NCBI GenBank assembly: GCA_950295325.1
Contig: OX485803.1
Location: forward strand, 68,899,554 to 68,963,553
Length of the DNA stretch: 64,000 nucleotides
Origin: Polytrichum commune
Taxonomy: Eukaryota; Streptophyta; Polytrichopsida; Polytrichales; Polytrichaceae
Direction: 5' to 3'
Translations under genes and position numbers: made by a program
Notes under the pieces: generated by a model
Databases searched by the model: none
The model's input: the letters and a program-made list of their open reading frames with translations, nothing else
Told to the model about the DNA's origin: nothing
Shown here: positions 37,001 through 49,500 of the stretch, piece by piece
Position numbering within the stretch: the stretch's first letter is position 1
Layout: every line of letters starts with the position of its first letter

Positions 37001-38320
37001 TGGGTGAGTGTCTCGACAATTTTGGGAGCCATTTGCTTTGAAAAGTGTGGGGATAAAGGGACATATTTAAGAAGCTGGGGGTAAAGGGATGGATCTAGAA
37101 AGCTAAGGGCAAGTGACTTCAAAAATTGTACTATATTCATGTGATGTGCAATTCATTATTTGTTTTATTTTACTATGTCTTAACCCATTTGCTAAGCCAA
37201 TCATGCAGATCACTACACCAAGCATACTCTAATATTTGTCTAAATTTTTTAATATGTTGGTTTAAGCTCCCTCTACCTTAGCCCCTATAGGTTGAGCATT
37301 GATTCATCCCTACTAAACAAACTTGGGATCTCTGAAACCATTTAAAAAAAGTTAATAATCCAAAAGTAACAATTCCAAAGTAAAGTAAGTCAATTATTGC
37401 ATGTTTACATTCCCAACAGATGAGTTTCCATAGACACCACAAAGCTCTATCCATACATACTGTCTTGAAGTTCACGGAATCTATGTAAATTATCCATTGT
37501 GGATAAAGGTGGTAAATTTGTTCAATTGAACCAAATAAAATTGAATGCATGGAAAATTTACATGATATTCTACATGCAAGAAGTGAATAATGTTTCATCG
37601 TCTACTGGATATTGCATTGGGCCATGAAAAAAGGTGGGTCTAACAGAAAACTAGGGGCCGTGGCAATTGGATGAATTGTCATTGGCTCTTAGAAATATTA
37701 TATTGCCATGGTGGGTCCCGGAACCCAAACATATGTTGTGGTTCCTCAACATGGTTCACTTCCAATTTACACTAAGCCTTTGGGCCCCTCACTAGGTGTA
37801 AACCGAATGTGGACCAAGAGGAATGATCATGCACCCAAAAAGGAACGAGTTTTTTTTTAATGTATGCTAAAAAAATGCAGTTTTAGAAAAGAAATTCAAG
37901 TTTGACCATTCCTCTATCTTCGCTTGGCTTCGCTTGGCTTCACTTCTCTACACTTCTATTATTATTTTTGTTTTCTTTTATCTCCACCTTGAATTTCAAC
38001 AAGCATGATTGCAATGAAGGAGAAGGGGAAGGGGGGGGGGGGAACTTAATTTGTTCATAGGATTATACATGTTTTTGTACATGCTTGTGAAGCATGTTGT
38101 GGACATTCATGCATTTCTTTTGCAAGGAAAATGAGAGAAGTTTGCAATTTTGAGCTTGGTTTATGTGAGTATGAGACATAGAGGGTAGAGCATATAGAGT
38201 CAAGAATGGATGTACGGATTTGTAGACCATTTGTTGTTGGGTTCGTGGATGGAGAAAGAATTTAGGAAGCAAAATTGACTGAAATACATTACATTCAAAT
38301 TTTGATGTGAGGTTGGGCCC
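37001..38320. other. intergenic, no supported gene
   Basis: A minus-strand frame at 37598-37278 (VCMDRALWCLWKLICWECK) has protein-like composition and could be a further retroelement scrap, but I cannot assign it. A G12 run lies at 38031-38042. Confidence 0.35.
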
Positions 38321-38329
38321 CTATTTGAA

Positions 38330-39180
38330 GAAAGAGGATACATATTTTAGAGTTACTATGCCGGTGTAAGAGAGGGTAATAATATCAAATTATAGGTTGG
38401 GTAGTGGTGATGGATTGCAAAGTATAGAAGACTTGTATGGACTCCACAAGAGTACATTATTGAAAAATAATAAGAAAATTTTGTAGAACTGTTAGGAAGT
38501 ATTTTCATCTATTTTTTGTACAAACTCCAAGTGAATTACAATTTAGGGTTTTAGCTTCAAAGTTTGAGCAGTTGTATGATGTAACTTATATCATAAGAGC
38601 AATAGATGGGTCATATATATTCATGTTCTAGTTTCGGTAGTTGGCGGAAAAAACCTTCTATTACAAAAATCTTTTCATTTAGCATTTCTACATAAAAGTG
38701 TCAGACTAGATTATATGTTATGGGATTATGATTTTGGCATAGCAAAAAATCTTCACCATTGGGTTTCTTTTAGGTTACAAGAATTACACATGAATACATA
38801 GAAGGTAAGTTTCAGCCATATACATTTGTTGGAGACACTGTATATCCAGGGAAGCCTTGAATGTATTGTCGCTTTAAGGGTGGAAATATTACATTATCCG
38901 GGAAGGAGGAAAATTGGAATTTTATTTAGTCTTCAACCAAAATGTATGTGAAAAGGGCATTTGGAATTATGAAGGGTTGATAGAGGCTGTTAATGAAGCA
39001 ATCCAAAGTATCTTTGAGAAACATATCCAATATTGTAGCAACTTGCATAGTATTGTATAATTTGAAGAGATTGATGATCAATGGATTGTTGAAGTAATAA
39101 ATAAATTACCTAGAAGAATTAGCGAGGAAGAAATATGATAAGATAATGAATTACGAGAAGAAAGAGTTGGACTTGTTGAA
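38330..39180 (+). pseudogene. PIF/Harbinger-type transposase, decayed
   Basis: Read across frames, the + strand gives YFRVTMP, then GLQSIEDLYGLHKSTLLK, VQTPSELQFRVLASKFEQLY, and IIRAIDGSYIF with the first catalytic Asp (family GAIDGTHI). Later come GDTVYPG, matching the second-Asp block (GD.GYP), KRAFGIMKG (family ERAFG.LKGRWR), and RNISNIVATCIVLYNL at the C-terminus. The order and motifs fit IS5-like DDE transposases of PIF/Harbinger elements, which cut and paste into TAA/TTA targets. Stops and frameshifts throughout make it nonfunctional. Terminal repeats were not found. Confidence 0.8.
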
Positions 39181-39610
39181 GTGAAAACAATAATTCTAGA
39201 TAGAGAAGATGCTCTAATTGCAGATGAAGTAAGTGATGTGGAAATATATTTATTTTTAGTAAGAAAAAATAGAAGGGAAAATGACATTCTTCATAAAGCT
39301 ACAATATTGCATGAATAAATTTGTAATAGAATAAATTTGTAATAGAGTAAATGGAGTTGTAATAGAATAAATGGAGTTGTATTTTCTCTTGTATGATAAC
39401 CAATAACAGTTAAAACCTTGGATTGCAACCATTAATTGAATTTACAATTTGATCCAAATATTAGCACATGCACTAAAAAAGTAGAATGAAAATCCAAAAA
39501 ATAAGCAAAAAATTATTGAACTTGGTGCATGTAAAGAAAAATTACCATAAATTGTTTTTTAAGCATGTTGTATATAAAAGCAATTTGAGTAGGTGATGAT
39601 GAAAAATATA

Positions 39611-39680
39611 AGATGAATTTAGTGGTTAGGAGGAGGTGGAGGAAATGTCTTGGATGAAAGTAAGTAAGGTTCAAACCCTC
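39611..39680 (+). repeat. possible tRNA-derived SINE head (pol III A and B boxes), duplicated
   Basis: TTTAGTGGTTAGGAGGAGG resembles an A box and, about 45 bases on, AGGTTCAAACCC fits the B box consensus GGTTCRANNCC. The same pair is carried in the tandem copy at about 40383-40445. No cloverleaf folds and no SINE tail was found. Confidence 0.3.
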
Positions 39681-40003
39681 TCGTGCTAATTTTTTAAACT
39701 AATTATAGTAAATCAACATTAATGTTCCCATTGTAATGGCCGACTTGATTGTTTTCTTTTTTTGGGGGGTCATAAGGAAGGCGAAGACCTTCTATAACCT
39801 TATCATATGGCCAACATATAACCTTGTTCAATTTCTCTCAAATTTATGTTACCTCACTTTTTGTAAAACACATTGACAAATGTTTTAAATTTTTTTATCA
39901 TGTTTGGTTTTTGTTTTTGCAAATTCTTCATCTATATTACTTCGAATAGAAAATTAAGTGATGCATTTCAAAATCTCCCGATTTAAAAATTTTCCATATC
40001 TTT

Positions 40004-40249
40004 TTATTCTTCATCAGATTCGCCAACATCAATTACATTTTTCTTGTTGGTTTTCTTCATCTTCTGTGCAATTTTTTTTGTTGCTTGTCCTTTCATCTTT
40101 CTTGAAAGTTGTCTCTTTTCTGTTGATGTCACTTCTTCCTTTCCAACTCTAGTAGGACTCTCTAATTGTGCTCCTTGCAAAAAAATTGAATATGGGTGTA
40201 ATTGGAGGAGGGTGAAATGCACTAGAAGATGGGAGTAGATTACGACCAT
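40004..40249 (-). pseudogene. Lys-rich ORF fragment in the duplicated block, possibly Harbinger accessory ORF
   Basis: On the minus strand the frame reads GAQLESPTRVGKEEVTST, RQLSRKMKGQATKKIAQKMK and NVIDVGESDEE, then stops. The second copy (about 40950-40770) keeps much of it (KSLTRVEKEV, MKGxPTKKIAKKMKKTNEKN, VIDIGKS) with a stop inside. PIF/Harbinger elements normally carry a second, Myb/SANT-like DNA-binding ORF, and its C-terminal tails are often Lys-rich. Closeness to the transposase remnant suggests that role. No SANT motif is visible, so this is an inference. Confidence 0.4.
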
Positions 40250-41056
40250 ACAACATTTGAGAACTCAATATGTGGTTACTTTTAAAAACTTGGTGAATGT
40301 AAAGAAAAATTAACATAAAAAAATGAAAATCATGTTGTATAGAAAAACAATTTGAGTAGGTTATGATGGAAAATATAAGATGAATTTAGTGGTTAGGGGG
40401 AGGTGGATGAAATGTTTTTGATGAAAGAGAGTAAGGTTCAAATCCTCTTGCGTTCAAAGATTACTAAATATAATAAACATTAAAATTCCCGTTATAGTGG
40501 CTGACTTTTATTTATTTTTATTTTTTTTGGGGGGGGGGGCTTAAGGAAGCTCCTACGGCCAAGACATTCCATAGCCTTATCATACGCTTACATACAACTT
40601 CATACAATCTCTTGCATCTTCATGCTACCTCAATTTTTGTAAAATAAATTGACTCATGTTTTGATCATGTTTGTTGTTGTTTTTAAAGATTCTTCATCTA
40701 TCTTACCTTGAATAGCAAATTAAGTGATGCACTTCAAAATCTCCCGATTTTTATTTTTGCCATATCCTTTTATTCTTTATTAGATTTTCCAATGTCAATC
40801 ACATTCTTCTCGTTGGTTTTCTTCATCTTCTTTGCTATTTTTTTTGTTGGTCACCCTTTCATGTTTCCCGGAAGTTGTTTCGTTGTTGTTACTGTCACTT
40901 CCTTTTCAACTCTAGTAAGACTCTTCAATTATCCTCCTTGCAAAAAAAATTGAATATGGGTATAATTGGAGGAGGGCGAAATGCACTAGAAGGAAATGAG
41001 AGTAGTTAGGAATATACAACATTTGAGAAATCAACATGTGGTTGCTTTTGAAAACT

Positions 41057-42614
41057 AGAGTTGTCATTTCTTACATCCATTATGAATTATGCGACCACTC
41101 TTCTTGTGATCCTCTACATGACTCCTTATCAACAGTTGATCATAACATTAAGTAGCAATGCTAGGAGGGTACCCTTTGAGTGCCCGCAATATTACCTCAA
41201 CAAGAAGGAAAAAGCTTGCAAAGCAAGGGTAAATGAATGAATAATTGATCAAATATAGTAGCTTCAAAAAGATATCAAAGAGGTTTCCAATGCGGGTGTC
41301 GGAAGACTTTTCCAAAAAATGCAACTACCTTTTTGACCTCACCAACTTTCTCATTGCTTTATAGCTATTTAGATTTGTTTCGATCATAATTTAGCCTAGA
41401 TTAGAACCTTTACCACCACTTGGCATTAGTTTTGCCCTAGAAACCGACATAATTAATTCTAAGCATTGAAAGTAACTACCCAAATAAATAAAAAATAGCC
41501 TAAGTAAAACTCAAAAGTAGCGCTACCTTTGCTCTTGAAAGAGCATCAAACCGGCACAAGCCGGTTTGAGGCTCTTTTGAGAAGGTCATTCCGGGCTTGC
41601 TACTTAATGTTATGATCCCTCCATGTCTAAAAAGAAAAAAATTACATACTATTATCCAAACACTGCCAAAACAAAGATGCAAGGATAATGAGAGATCGCT
41701 GCCAACAACGGATTTTTCTACTGTGGTTTCAAACCATAACATTAGCATGTAATAAAAGGGAACCGCCATTGTATTACAACCCCCACACAAAAAGTTCATT
41801 AGAAATTTATTACAACAATGTTTCTCTACTACAGGCCCTTCCCCTTTTTCTACCAGGCCACCTCTTTTGCCTCTTCCACCATAGACCCCGTCAGACCATG
41901 TCAGCGGATGATGTAGGCTTGAGCGTGGAGTTTTTCAAAAAAAATGCCTCGAACTCCATGGTCACCCTGACATTTTCCCCTTGGCGTAAGCCGAAGTGGT
42001 CCCGGGACGAGTTCAACGACCAATCACAGTGTTCACAGGGCCTTGGGAGGACTTCATGGTGCATGGAGTGAACAAGCCCTTATATGAACTTATTGATTCT
42101 AGGTGTAACACACATAACTTAGTGCAGTGGTGTTTGAGTGGTTGCAGATGTGGCACGGCATTTTTGCCTAGTGTGGTACACCAACCTTGCACCCTGCAAC
42201 GTCGGCTCGCTCAGCCGATATCATTGCTCCATGGCCTGCCCCAGTGGTCGGGGTACTGCAACAAATTATAAAAAGATATTATAACTTACTGCTTCAGTTT
42301 CACTGCTGCTGCTGCTGCTAGGCGCCGTGGAGCCTATAAGTTACACAGGCCACAGCAATCACACACTCAATCAAAACAATCAGTCAGAGCTCTTAGTAGT
42401 ATGTGGTAGCTAGTACCTGCATGCAGATTATATATATATGTGTATATATATAGATACGTAGCTCCCCGACATGGCATCCATCATATGTACTATTATAGGA
42501 GGTTTCACAATCTACAGCTGCTGCTATATATTCTTATATATGTAGCTGATATGAGTTCGACTCATATATATGGATGGATCGTGGCGAACCCAGTGACGTA
42601 TGATTGATTAGCTG
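41057..42614. other. intergenic, no supported gene
   Basis: It contains the hairpin at 41.5 kb, a GC-richer patch at 41830-42260 with short + frames (none recognised), and a (CTG)n-like run at about 42303-42319. Confidence 0.4.
41531..41581. repeat. strong hairpin
   Basis: GAGCATCAAACCGGC (41541-41555) faces GCCGGTTTGAGGCTC (41560-41574) around the loop ACAA. Outer bases CTCTTGAAA/TTTTGAG extend it. It is not followed by a T-run and lies in no recognised gene. Confidence 0.65.
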
Positions 42615-42628
42615 CTGACAGGAGGGGC

Positions 42629-42914
42629 TCCCTAAATACCCCCGATGAGCGTTGCAGGTGTCAGGTTCGGAGGCCAGGTTCGGTGGGGTTTATTTTTCTG
42701 GCTCTCCCCGTTTTAGCCACTTGGTGACTTTTTTGGTTTGTTTTTTTGCTAAATTTGGGTCCTGCGGCCCCAAATTACCCTAGGGAGCCCCTTATGAGAT
42801 CAAATAAGGCCCCACCCAATTAAAAAAATAGGGGGCATGTTTTATGCCAACCCTGCCACCCCCTCCCGAACCTAGCCTCCGAGCCACGCTCGTCGGGGGT
42901 ATTTAGGCAAATCC
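42629..42914. mobile_element. TIR element between 14-bp direct repeats
   Basis: The identical 14-mer CTGACAGGAGGGGC occurs at 42615-42628 and 42915-42928, exactly 300 bases apart. Between them the ends are inverted repeats: left CCTAAATACCCCCGATGAGC, right the complement of CCTAAATACCCCCGACGAGC. They continue about 50 bp with indels (GGTTCGGAGGCCAGGTTCGG against GCTCGGAGGCTAGGTTCGGG). The 286-bp interior has no coding frame. A 14-bp target duplication is longer than usual for known TIR superfamilies, so the superfamily is open. Confidence 0.7.
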
Positions 42915-43320
42915 CTGACAGGAGGGGCCAAGGGTTTGTGGTGTCGAGGGAAAACTCGTCCTGTATTTTAGGAAGGTGAAAACGCATCGAAGTATTCGAA
43001 ATCCTGGAAGTGGTTATTTTTGGAAGATTTGGTTCCAGAACTGGGATCGGGAGACTACAAGTTCTGCAATGGATAGGTTTCAGTATGTAGATGCCACGAA
43101 ACCCAAGGCTAGAGGTATACATGTATGTGTATAAATGTAGTATATTGATTGGTATATGACAAGGCTAGCTAGCTTGTAGTTAAACATGGACATGGCAAGA
43201 AGACGTGTGTTACGATGAGGTTGTTGGATTACACGTGTTCAGAATGTAGAGGTCGTTTATAAGTGCAATAGCGACCACACTTGACAACGGAGAGGGCCGG
43301 GGTGGTTATTACTAAAAGAG

Positions 43321-43530
43321 AATGATGATATTCACTTTGGACTCTTATAGCTAAACTTTTATTTCTACTTTGATCTTGAAACTTGAAACGACAAGTTTTG
43401 GGATTCACATTGCTCACTGGATGCGACATATCATCATGTTAATTGAATATCTTGAGCCAATCCGGCGGTCTAAAATGTCTACGGAGTTGGAAATGCCCAT
43501 ACTAAAGCCACATATGACATACTTGAGTTC
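43321..43530 (+). repeat. dispersed repeat E, copy 1
   Basis: It shares with 56041-56235 and 58225-58405 the order TTCACTTTG, CTCTTAT, TTGCTxACTGGATG-type, CCAATCCGGCGGTCTAAAAT-type, GGAGTTGGAAATGCCCA and GGxxCATA(C/T). Diverged; function unknown. Confidence 0.45.
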
Positions 43531-43980
43531 CACTCTTGTTACCATTGTTAGAGTGGGTTGTCTGTTGAGATGAATTGCTCGGGAAGCGTTGTTGTTGCTT
43601 TGCAAGATGAAAATATGAGTTAGATGATGTTAAAACCAACAACCCCACAAGCATCCCACTCAAAACCAACAATCCTAAAATCTTGCACAATAAGTACATA
43701 TTGATTTTGAGAATGTCCATCACCTTGACAACATGTTCATGTGTTGATTTTGGGTCATCTACCAAATAAAATTTGAACTCTTATAATTTTTGCATACAAA
43801 ATCCAAATAAAACATATGTTGGTGTGTTGACATCCCATGTCAATTGCTAATGATCTTATTTGGAATTTATAAATCTAATAATAATAAATACATATAATGC
43901 TTGAAGTGACCGCTTTAGCACCATCTGCCTTATATGGAACCATGCCATCTCCTTACACCTGGCAGTAATAAGGCCTCATT

Positions 43981-44004
43981 GAGAGAGAGAGAGAGAGAGA
44001 GAGA
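43981..44004. repeat. (GA)n microsatellite
   Basis: Twelve uninterrupted GA dinucleotides. Confidence 0.95.
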
Positions 44005-45530
44005 AGGGCCACTTCACACATGAGACTGAGTGCCCGTGACCATTACACTTCAAGCACCCTCATTGGTGGAAAAGGTGGAGCCGGTCCAAGTTCGCTTCAC
44101 ACTACGCTTGAGGGACCAATGGAGTATGTGAATGCAAGATGGATGTTAAAGTCTACATGGATTCCTACATGGCATCAAATGGATCATGTTTCATGGTCAC
44201 TTAGACTATTTTCAAAAATCACCTCTTGGAGGTAGGCCTAACACAAAACCGGGAGACCATGGCACTCCGAACGCTCACCACTGTTGGTTTATTGGCTTTG
44301 TCTGTAGGACAAGGACTATGCATCAACTTCTTCGTTTCAAGAGCAAAGTTCCTAACCACTTTGTGTTCACACTTGGACGTTACTTGTTCTTGTTATTTTT
44401 GGTCCACTGTATTTAATGTGGATGCTATCTATAGTTTATATATATATACAAATGCTCCCTAAAATGCATTGAAAGAAATCTAGTTAACTATAGTTATTTT
44501 GGCAGTTCTTGATTATTTATTTAAAAAATTTCGGGTGATAAATGAGTAGCTTCAATCCTTGACCCGTATTTGAGAAGAAGGTGCACAAAATCCAAGAAAG
44601 GTTTGGTATAGTGAATAGCCATGGATTGGCATGAGCAAAGTAATCAACTACAATTGTAGTCTTTCATAGCAAAGGACAGAGCCTCACGGTTCTACCGTTT
44701 TCTTGTTCTATTTTATCATGTGTGAGGACCCGCATGAATAGAGATGCATTGAAATAGCATTTGGTTGAGGCCCAGTCACATATGGCTTCACACTACACTG
44801 GAGAGTCCGTGACCACACTACATGATTTTGGAGGTGTGTTGGGATGACAGCCTTTGGACACTTTCGTTTGGGCTCTCACAATGTCATGGTCATGGCTCTT
44901 GGCTCGTGTGTGAAGTGGCCCTAACTCATGGCCTAACCTGCTGCCCAAACTTGCAATTGGAGAGCATCCTCATGTGTACGAGCGAGTCAGGAAATATCAG
45001 GGCAAGACGCTGCTTGGACGCAGGAAAAGGGAGCGTACCCTGGCGGGTGGAACGTGATTGGCGGTTTTAAAAATATATGAAAATATATATGGATCTGATT
45101 TGATGTCTTTAGTCAGTACAAATTGTCCGCCCCCAGATTCTTATCCAAAGTTTTTCAGTCTTCAGAACAGTGATTAATTTGACAAGAGTGTACTCCTTAC
45201 CAACCTTCCATTTAAACTCTGAATTGTAGCGCTTGGAGTGACCTCGGCATATAAATCCTTAATCCTATTCATGGATTTTGTGCAAATGGCTCTGATACTC
45301 AGCCATGGCCAGGGCGAGGCGCCACTTACAAGTCCATTTGCTCATGGTCATATTCTGTTCACATTGACTACAAAGAAAGCGGCAAAGCCAGAAATGAAAA
45401 CCTTCAACCCCTTGTTCACATATATAAGACTTATGTATCCATTTAACATTTTGAGCTCTGAGCTACAGACATTGCATATACAGCAAATACTTTGCAAATG
45501 ACTTCGAGATGTGAAAAATGTACTTGAAAT
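44005..45530. other. intergenic, no supported gene
   Basis: Several + strand frames of 70-90 codons overlap one another, but none has a recognisable motif or exon-like borders. Confidence 0.4.
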
Positions 45531-45541
45531 AATTTATATGC

Positions 45542-46571
45542 TCATAACATGGATACGAAAGAGTTATCAAAAGTTTGCTTCACTGGAGGAAGACCTAAGT
45601 TGAAATACAAATCGGCAGTAGCCCTCTTGTGTACGGGCCTATTGCAAGGGTCACATAAGACCAAAGCAAAGTCACTATTTTGCAAGATTATACATATTTT
45701 TATTTTTATTTTTATTTTTTTGGGACAACAAATAAATAGGTTAAAGTGGATTAAAGATAATTTGATATGTTCATGCCAATAATACCTTGCTTTAAAGTCA
45801 TGTCCCATTGTCCACAAAAGGACGTTAAATGTACATGAAACACCATATCATTGTTAAGCTCCTTATCCCAAGGCCATCCCAAGATGAGGAATCTAAAGTC
45901 ATAACATGCTACAACAAGAATAGTGGACCGATTCCATATGCATTAAGATTGAACTAGACTACCCAATTTTGAAGTCTTCTTTCCACTTACTCTAAATGTG
46001 TTGGATTGTGTAGGGCCTAGGCTACCCATTTAGGCAAAAGGATCAGCGTACCTGGGTCTCAACAATAGTGCTATGACACTGGCTTATGCTCAAAACATTT
46101 ATAAGCAGGTTATCATACAAGATTTAAATGGTGACTTGTCCCAATGTAAACAGAGTTCTTACTGTGTAGGAATTTCCATGAGTAAAATATCCAATGGACT
46201 TGAGTTGACTGCAATTGTGCAATGTTGGTCTGGATCCTGGAGATAAATTTACAATCAACAGAAATTGAGTAATTGTGCAATGAGTGTGCACTCTGTGATG
46301 CCTCTGTTGATGGTCCACCCTCCTAGTACAAAAAATGGGATATTTAGTACCTGTGATGTGATTTGGAGAACACTTGTACTTAAATATTTCCCTTCAATGT
46401 AATTATTATAGTATATTGTATTAGATCGACAAGATGTTTGAAACTCCAGGCTGACAAGGACTTCCCTTTCATGACAATGTCAAACTCTTTGGGTGTTCTG
46501 AAAGCTTCATTGCGCGCCATAGTGGATTGATTGAGATGGAGTTCAGCAGCCTCGAGGAGTACAACAACCAT
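45542..46571 (-). other. possible minus-strand gene or pseudogene fragments, unknown product
   Basis: Two minus-strand frames have protein-like composition. The first, from an ATG at 46571, reads MVVVLLEAAELHLNQSTMAR then FRTPKEFDIVMKGKSLSAWS and runs to about 46420. The second, at about 45690-45545, reads ALVLCDPCNRPVHKRATADL then NLGLPPVKQTF. An acceptor-like CAAAATAG precedes the second. Whether they belong to one gene is unknown, and I recognise neither. They could be exons, decayed gene pieces or chance. Confidence 0.25.
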
Positions 46572-46599
46572 GGTTTAATGTTCAGTTACATCAGAAACT

Positions 46600-49500
46600 C
46601 ACCCTCTCACATGGAAGTCATATGCATTTGCAGATACACACATTGGTATTAACAATTAAAAATATCTGTTGGGTCCCCTCAGATTAAAATGACCTACAGT
46701 AATATCTATTTCTTTATTTCTTATTGTTCCAGATTTATAAATAGTTATTACTCAGTTTGCTATATATGCTCACCACTTGGCCTAGGCTGCAACTACAGTA
46801 GACCACATAACTCAATGACATGGTGATGATTTATTGCATTGACCACAAAATTGGCAACATCTCAATTATATTACTCTAGATTGTAAATTTTCTTGTGAGA
46901 TTGCTATGAACAATATAATGCTGCTGGAAGAAACCACTGTTCCAACTCCCTTGTCAGTATGTGTGGTCCAATGGGTTTGCTGGTGCAGCATTAATTAAGC
47001 CTCTGCTCAGGTGCTTTTGAGTAATTGCTGTTCATATGGTGTCGCCTCATACATCTCAACAAAAGGCTGGTTGCATGATCTGAAGGCTAGGATTTCTCGC
47101 TTGGTGGTCATGGGTTATATATGCAAGTGTTGATGATGGACATCCATCTTTGAGTGTGCCAAAGCTCATGACACCCACCTGCACTGGCAACGTCTAAACT
47201 GTAGCAAGTCCAAACTGTAGAAATTGCAGTTACATGGCACTGTTCAACATTCTAAGAAAGCAATCTGTGTGTCCTAAAGTGGCAACATTGGTGGGCCTCA
47301 CCTTGCATTGAACAATTGCATGTATGTACTATAACAAGCTTAGTTTGTTTGTTTGTAAGGAGGAACCTAGCTTTGTGTTTTCTGATAGTCCTTTAAAGCA
47401 TACGTGGCTTTAGGATCCCCTCTCTGACATGAGCCTGCTGCCAACCTCAATGGGCACTAGACTTCCAACATCAAAGACAAGGCTCATGTGTAAACAGGTT
47501 GCAACGAGCTGAGCTGCAAACACATTGTCTGTATCAAGATTCTTTGCTTTGTGTTGCATGGCTAGTATAAGCTTTGTGTGACCTCAGTGAGCTGCGTGCA
47601 CCCACCTGCCATGTGTGACCCTCCAGGTTACAGAGGCATTTGGAACACAAGAAAAACTCCTGGCAAGGCTGGCCAATGCCAGGGCCACCCGACAGGTTGA
47701 ATCAAGGTATGGAGAAACGAGAAGGCCCACTCTTGAGCCACGTGTAGTTGCATATAGATATATATAATGTTCACTCGAGAATGACTGCAGCAGCTTGACT
47801 TCATGCTCAAGGTAATCTTTATTCCAGCAACTCACATGCATGACACCTAATTAAGTCGTCTTTGGCAGGCAGTGACCAGTCGATTGTAATTAAAATCTGT
47901 AATAACCCTGGATGTAAGCAAACAGTAATAATTAGAAATGAGAGATCAAAATGAGGTTTGTATACACAACTGGATCAAGTTGTGACCACGGAAACCTAAT
48001 ATTTCCAACAGGGGTGAAATACGAGGTCATGTACATGGGAGCGCGCAGTTATAGTACACGTAGTTGTTGTGAGATATCATGGCTGTTAGCGAATCCTAAA
48101 TACGTAGCTAGGTGAGCAGGTCACTGGCATCCCACTGACGCAACACTGACCTTGGCAGGCCTCTGGCCACAATGTTATTGTAACATAAGTTACTGCGATG
48201 CAAAGAAGAACGTACAAGTTTAATGCTGCTATTTGTGAAGGTGAGACTGAGGTGACGTTGAAGGGGCTTCTATCTGCTCCCTCCCCACCAGTCATGCACA
48301 TGGTCATGGCAACATGTTTGTGGTAACTCGCAGTAACTTACTCTAATAACTTTGGGGGGAATCCCACGTGATGTTGTGGCAGAGAGAGGGCCGGCGTATA
48401 AATTTTGCTCACATCCCTGCAGCAGGCGACCTTCAAGCACGCCAGTTCCTATTGATGGATGACTCAATTGCATCTCCCTGGAACCAGGTTAAGTACTATA
48501 TGCTAATTGCTACGCTAGCTCCAACTGACACTCCAAGCCTTCTGTTTGAGTCAGAGCAAGCCTCGAAATCCCTCAATGGGTAAAGTGGTTGAATTTAAGT
48601 TCAATTAACGCACACAGAGGGGTAGGCATGGTTTTGTTGTGACGTGATCTTACTGGGTGAAATTGTGGTGGGTGGGGGATAAATCTGAAGGATTGATGTG
48701 GATCTATTGAGCTTGAAGCCCTTACACATTCAGGTTGAGCTTTTGTCTAGCTGGGTGGGGTTCTGGGATTAGACTAGCTGGTCATCAAGCGATGATGTCA
48801 CGATAAGTTCAGTCATATATTACAGTAATGCTGGAGCATGCTAGAGCAATGAAAATACTGAGGCAACACTTGAAGGCCTGTATCTCCGCTTTAATACAAG
48901 GACGCTAGAGGGTGTTGAACTTCTGGAGGAGGGGTTAGTAATTGGACGGAGCCCTGCGCTACAGTTGACCTACACTGGCAGGTGCCAGCAGGAGCTGGAG
49001 GCTCCAGAAACTCATGATTACCATGACATCCAGTCATTCATTCGTTAATGAGATACTTACAACTAGCTGTACATACTTCCCAGTACACGGTGAGAATCTT
49101 GTGGTATTGTAGTGGAGATAGGATAACATGACCCAGTATTTATGAACTCTTTCCATGGTAGCCTGGGGAGTTAGTAAATACCTTCGTCTTCTGCAGCCGA
49201 CCTTCTGTGGGGTGCCAGTCCAGGACACACCGGCATTGAAACTGTTGCCAGTGCCCCCCCCCCCCCCTCAAACAGTACTACCCTTACAGTTAATGATAAT
49301 GGTCGGTCATGAGACGACTCCACAGCCTGTGTGGAGATTCTTGTAATGCTTATACGCTGCACGGCGGTTGACCTTCTGTGTCAGTTGCCGGCCAGACCGC
49401 AGTAAACATTCCCACTTTTCCTCTCTTTACCAGAGAATATTTCCTCTAATCCCCTCAATCAGCTGCTGACTGAGCGATCCCTGCTGGCTGGCTGGTCATG

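Larger units (their letters stand above)
39521..41056. repeat. 768-bp tandem duplication
   Basis: Copy 1 (39521-40288) and copy 2 (40289-41056) both start CTTGGTG(C/A)ATGTAAAGAAAA. They share GAATTTAGTGGTTAGG, AAGGTTCAAA(C/T)CCTCT, a poly-G tract, CTTATCATA, ATTGAATATGGGT and TACAACATTTGAGAA in the same order, and end in AAAACT. They have diverged by point changes and small indels, so the duplication is not recent. Confidence 0.85.

Noticed and set aside
37278-37598. Minus-strand frame with ALWCLWKLICWECK
   Set aside because: Could be a retroelement scrap, but there is no second motif to support it.
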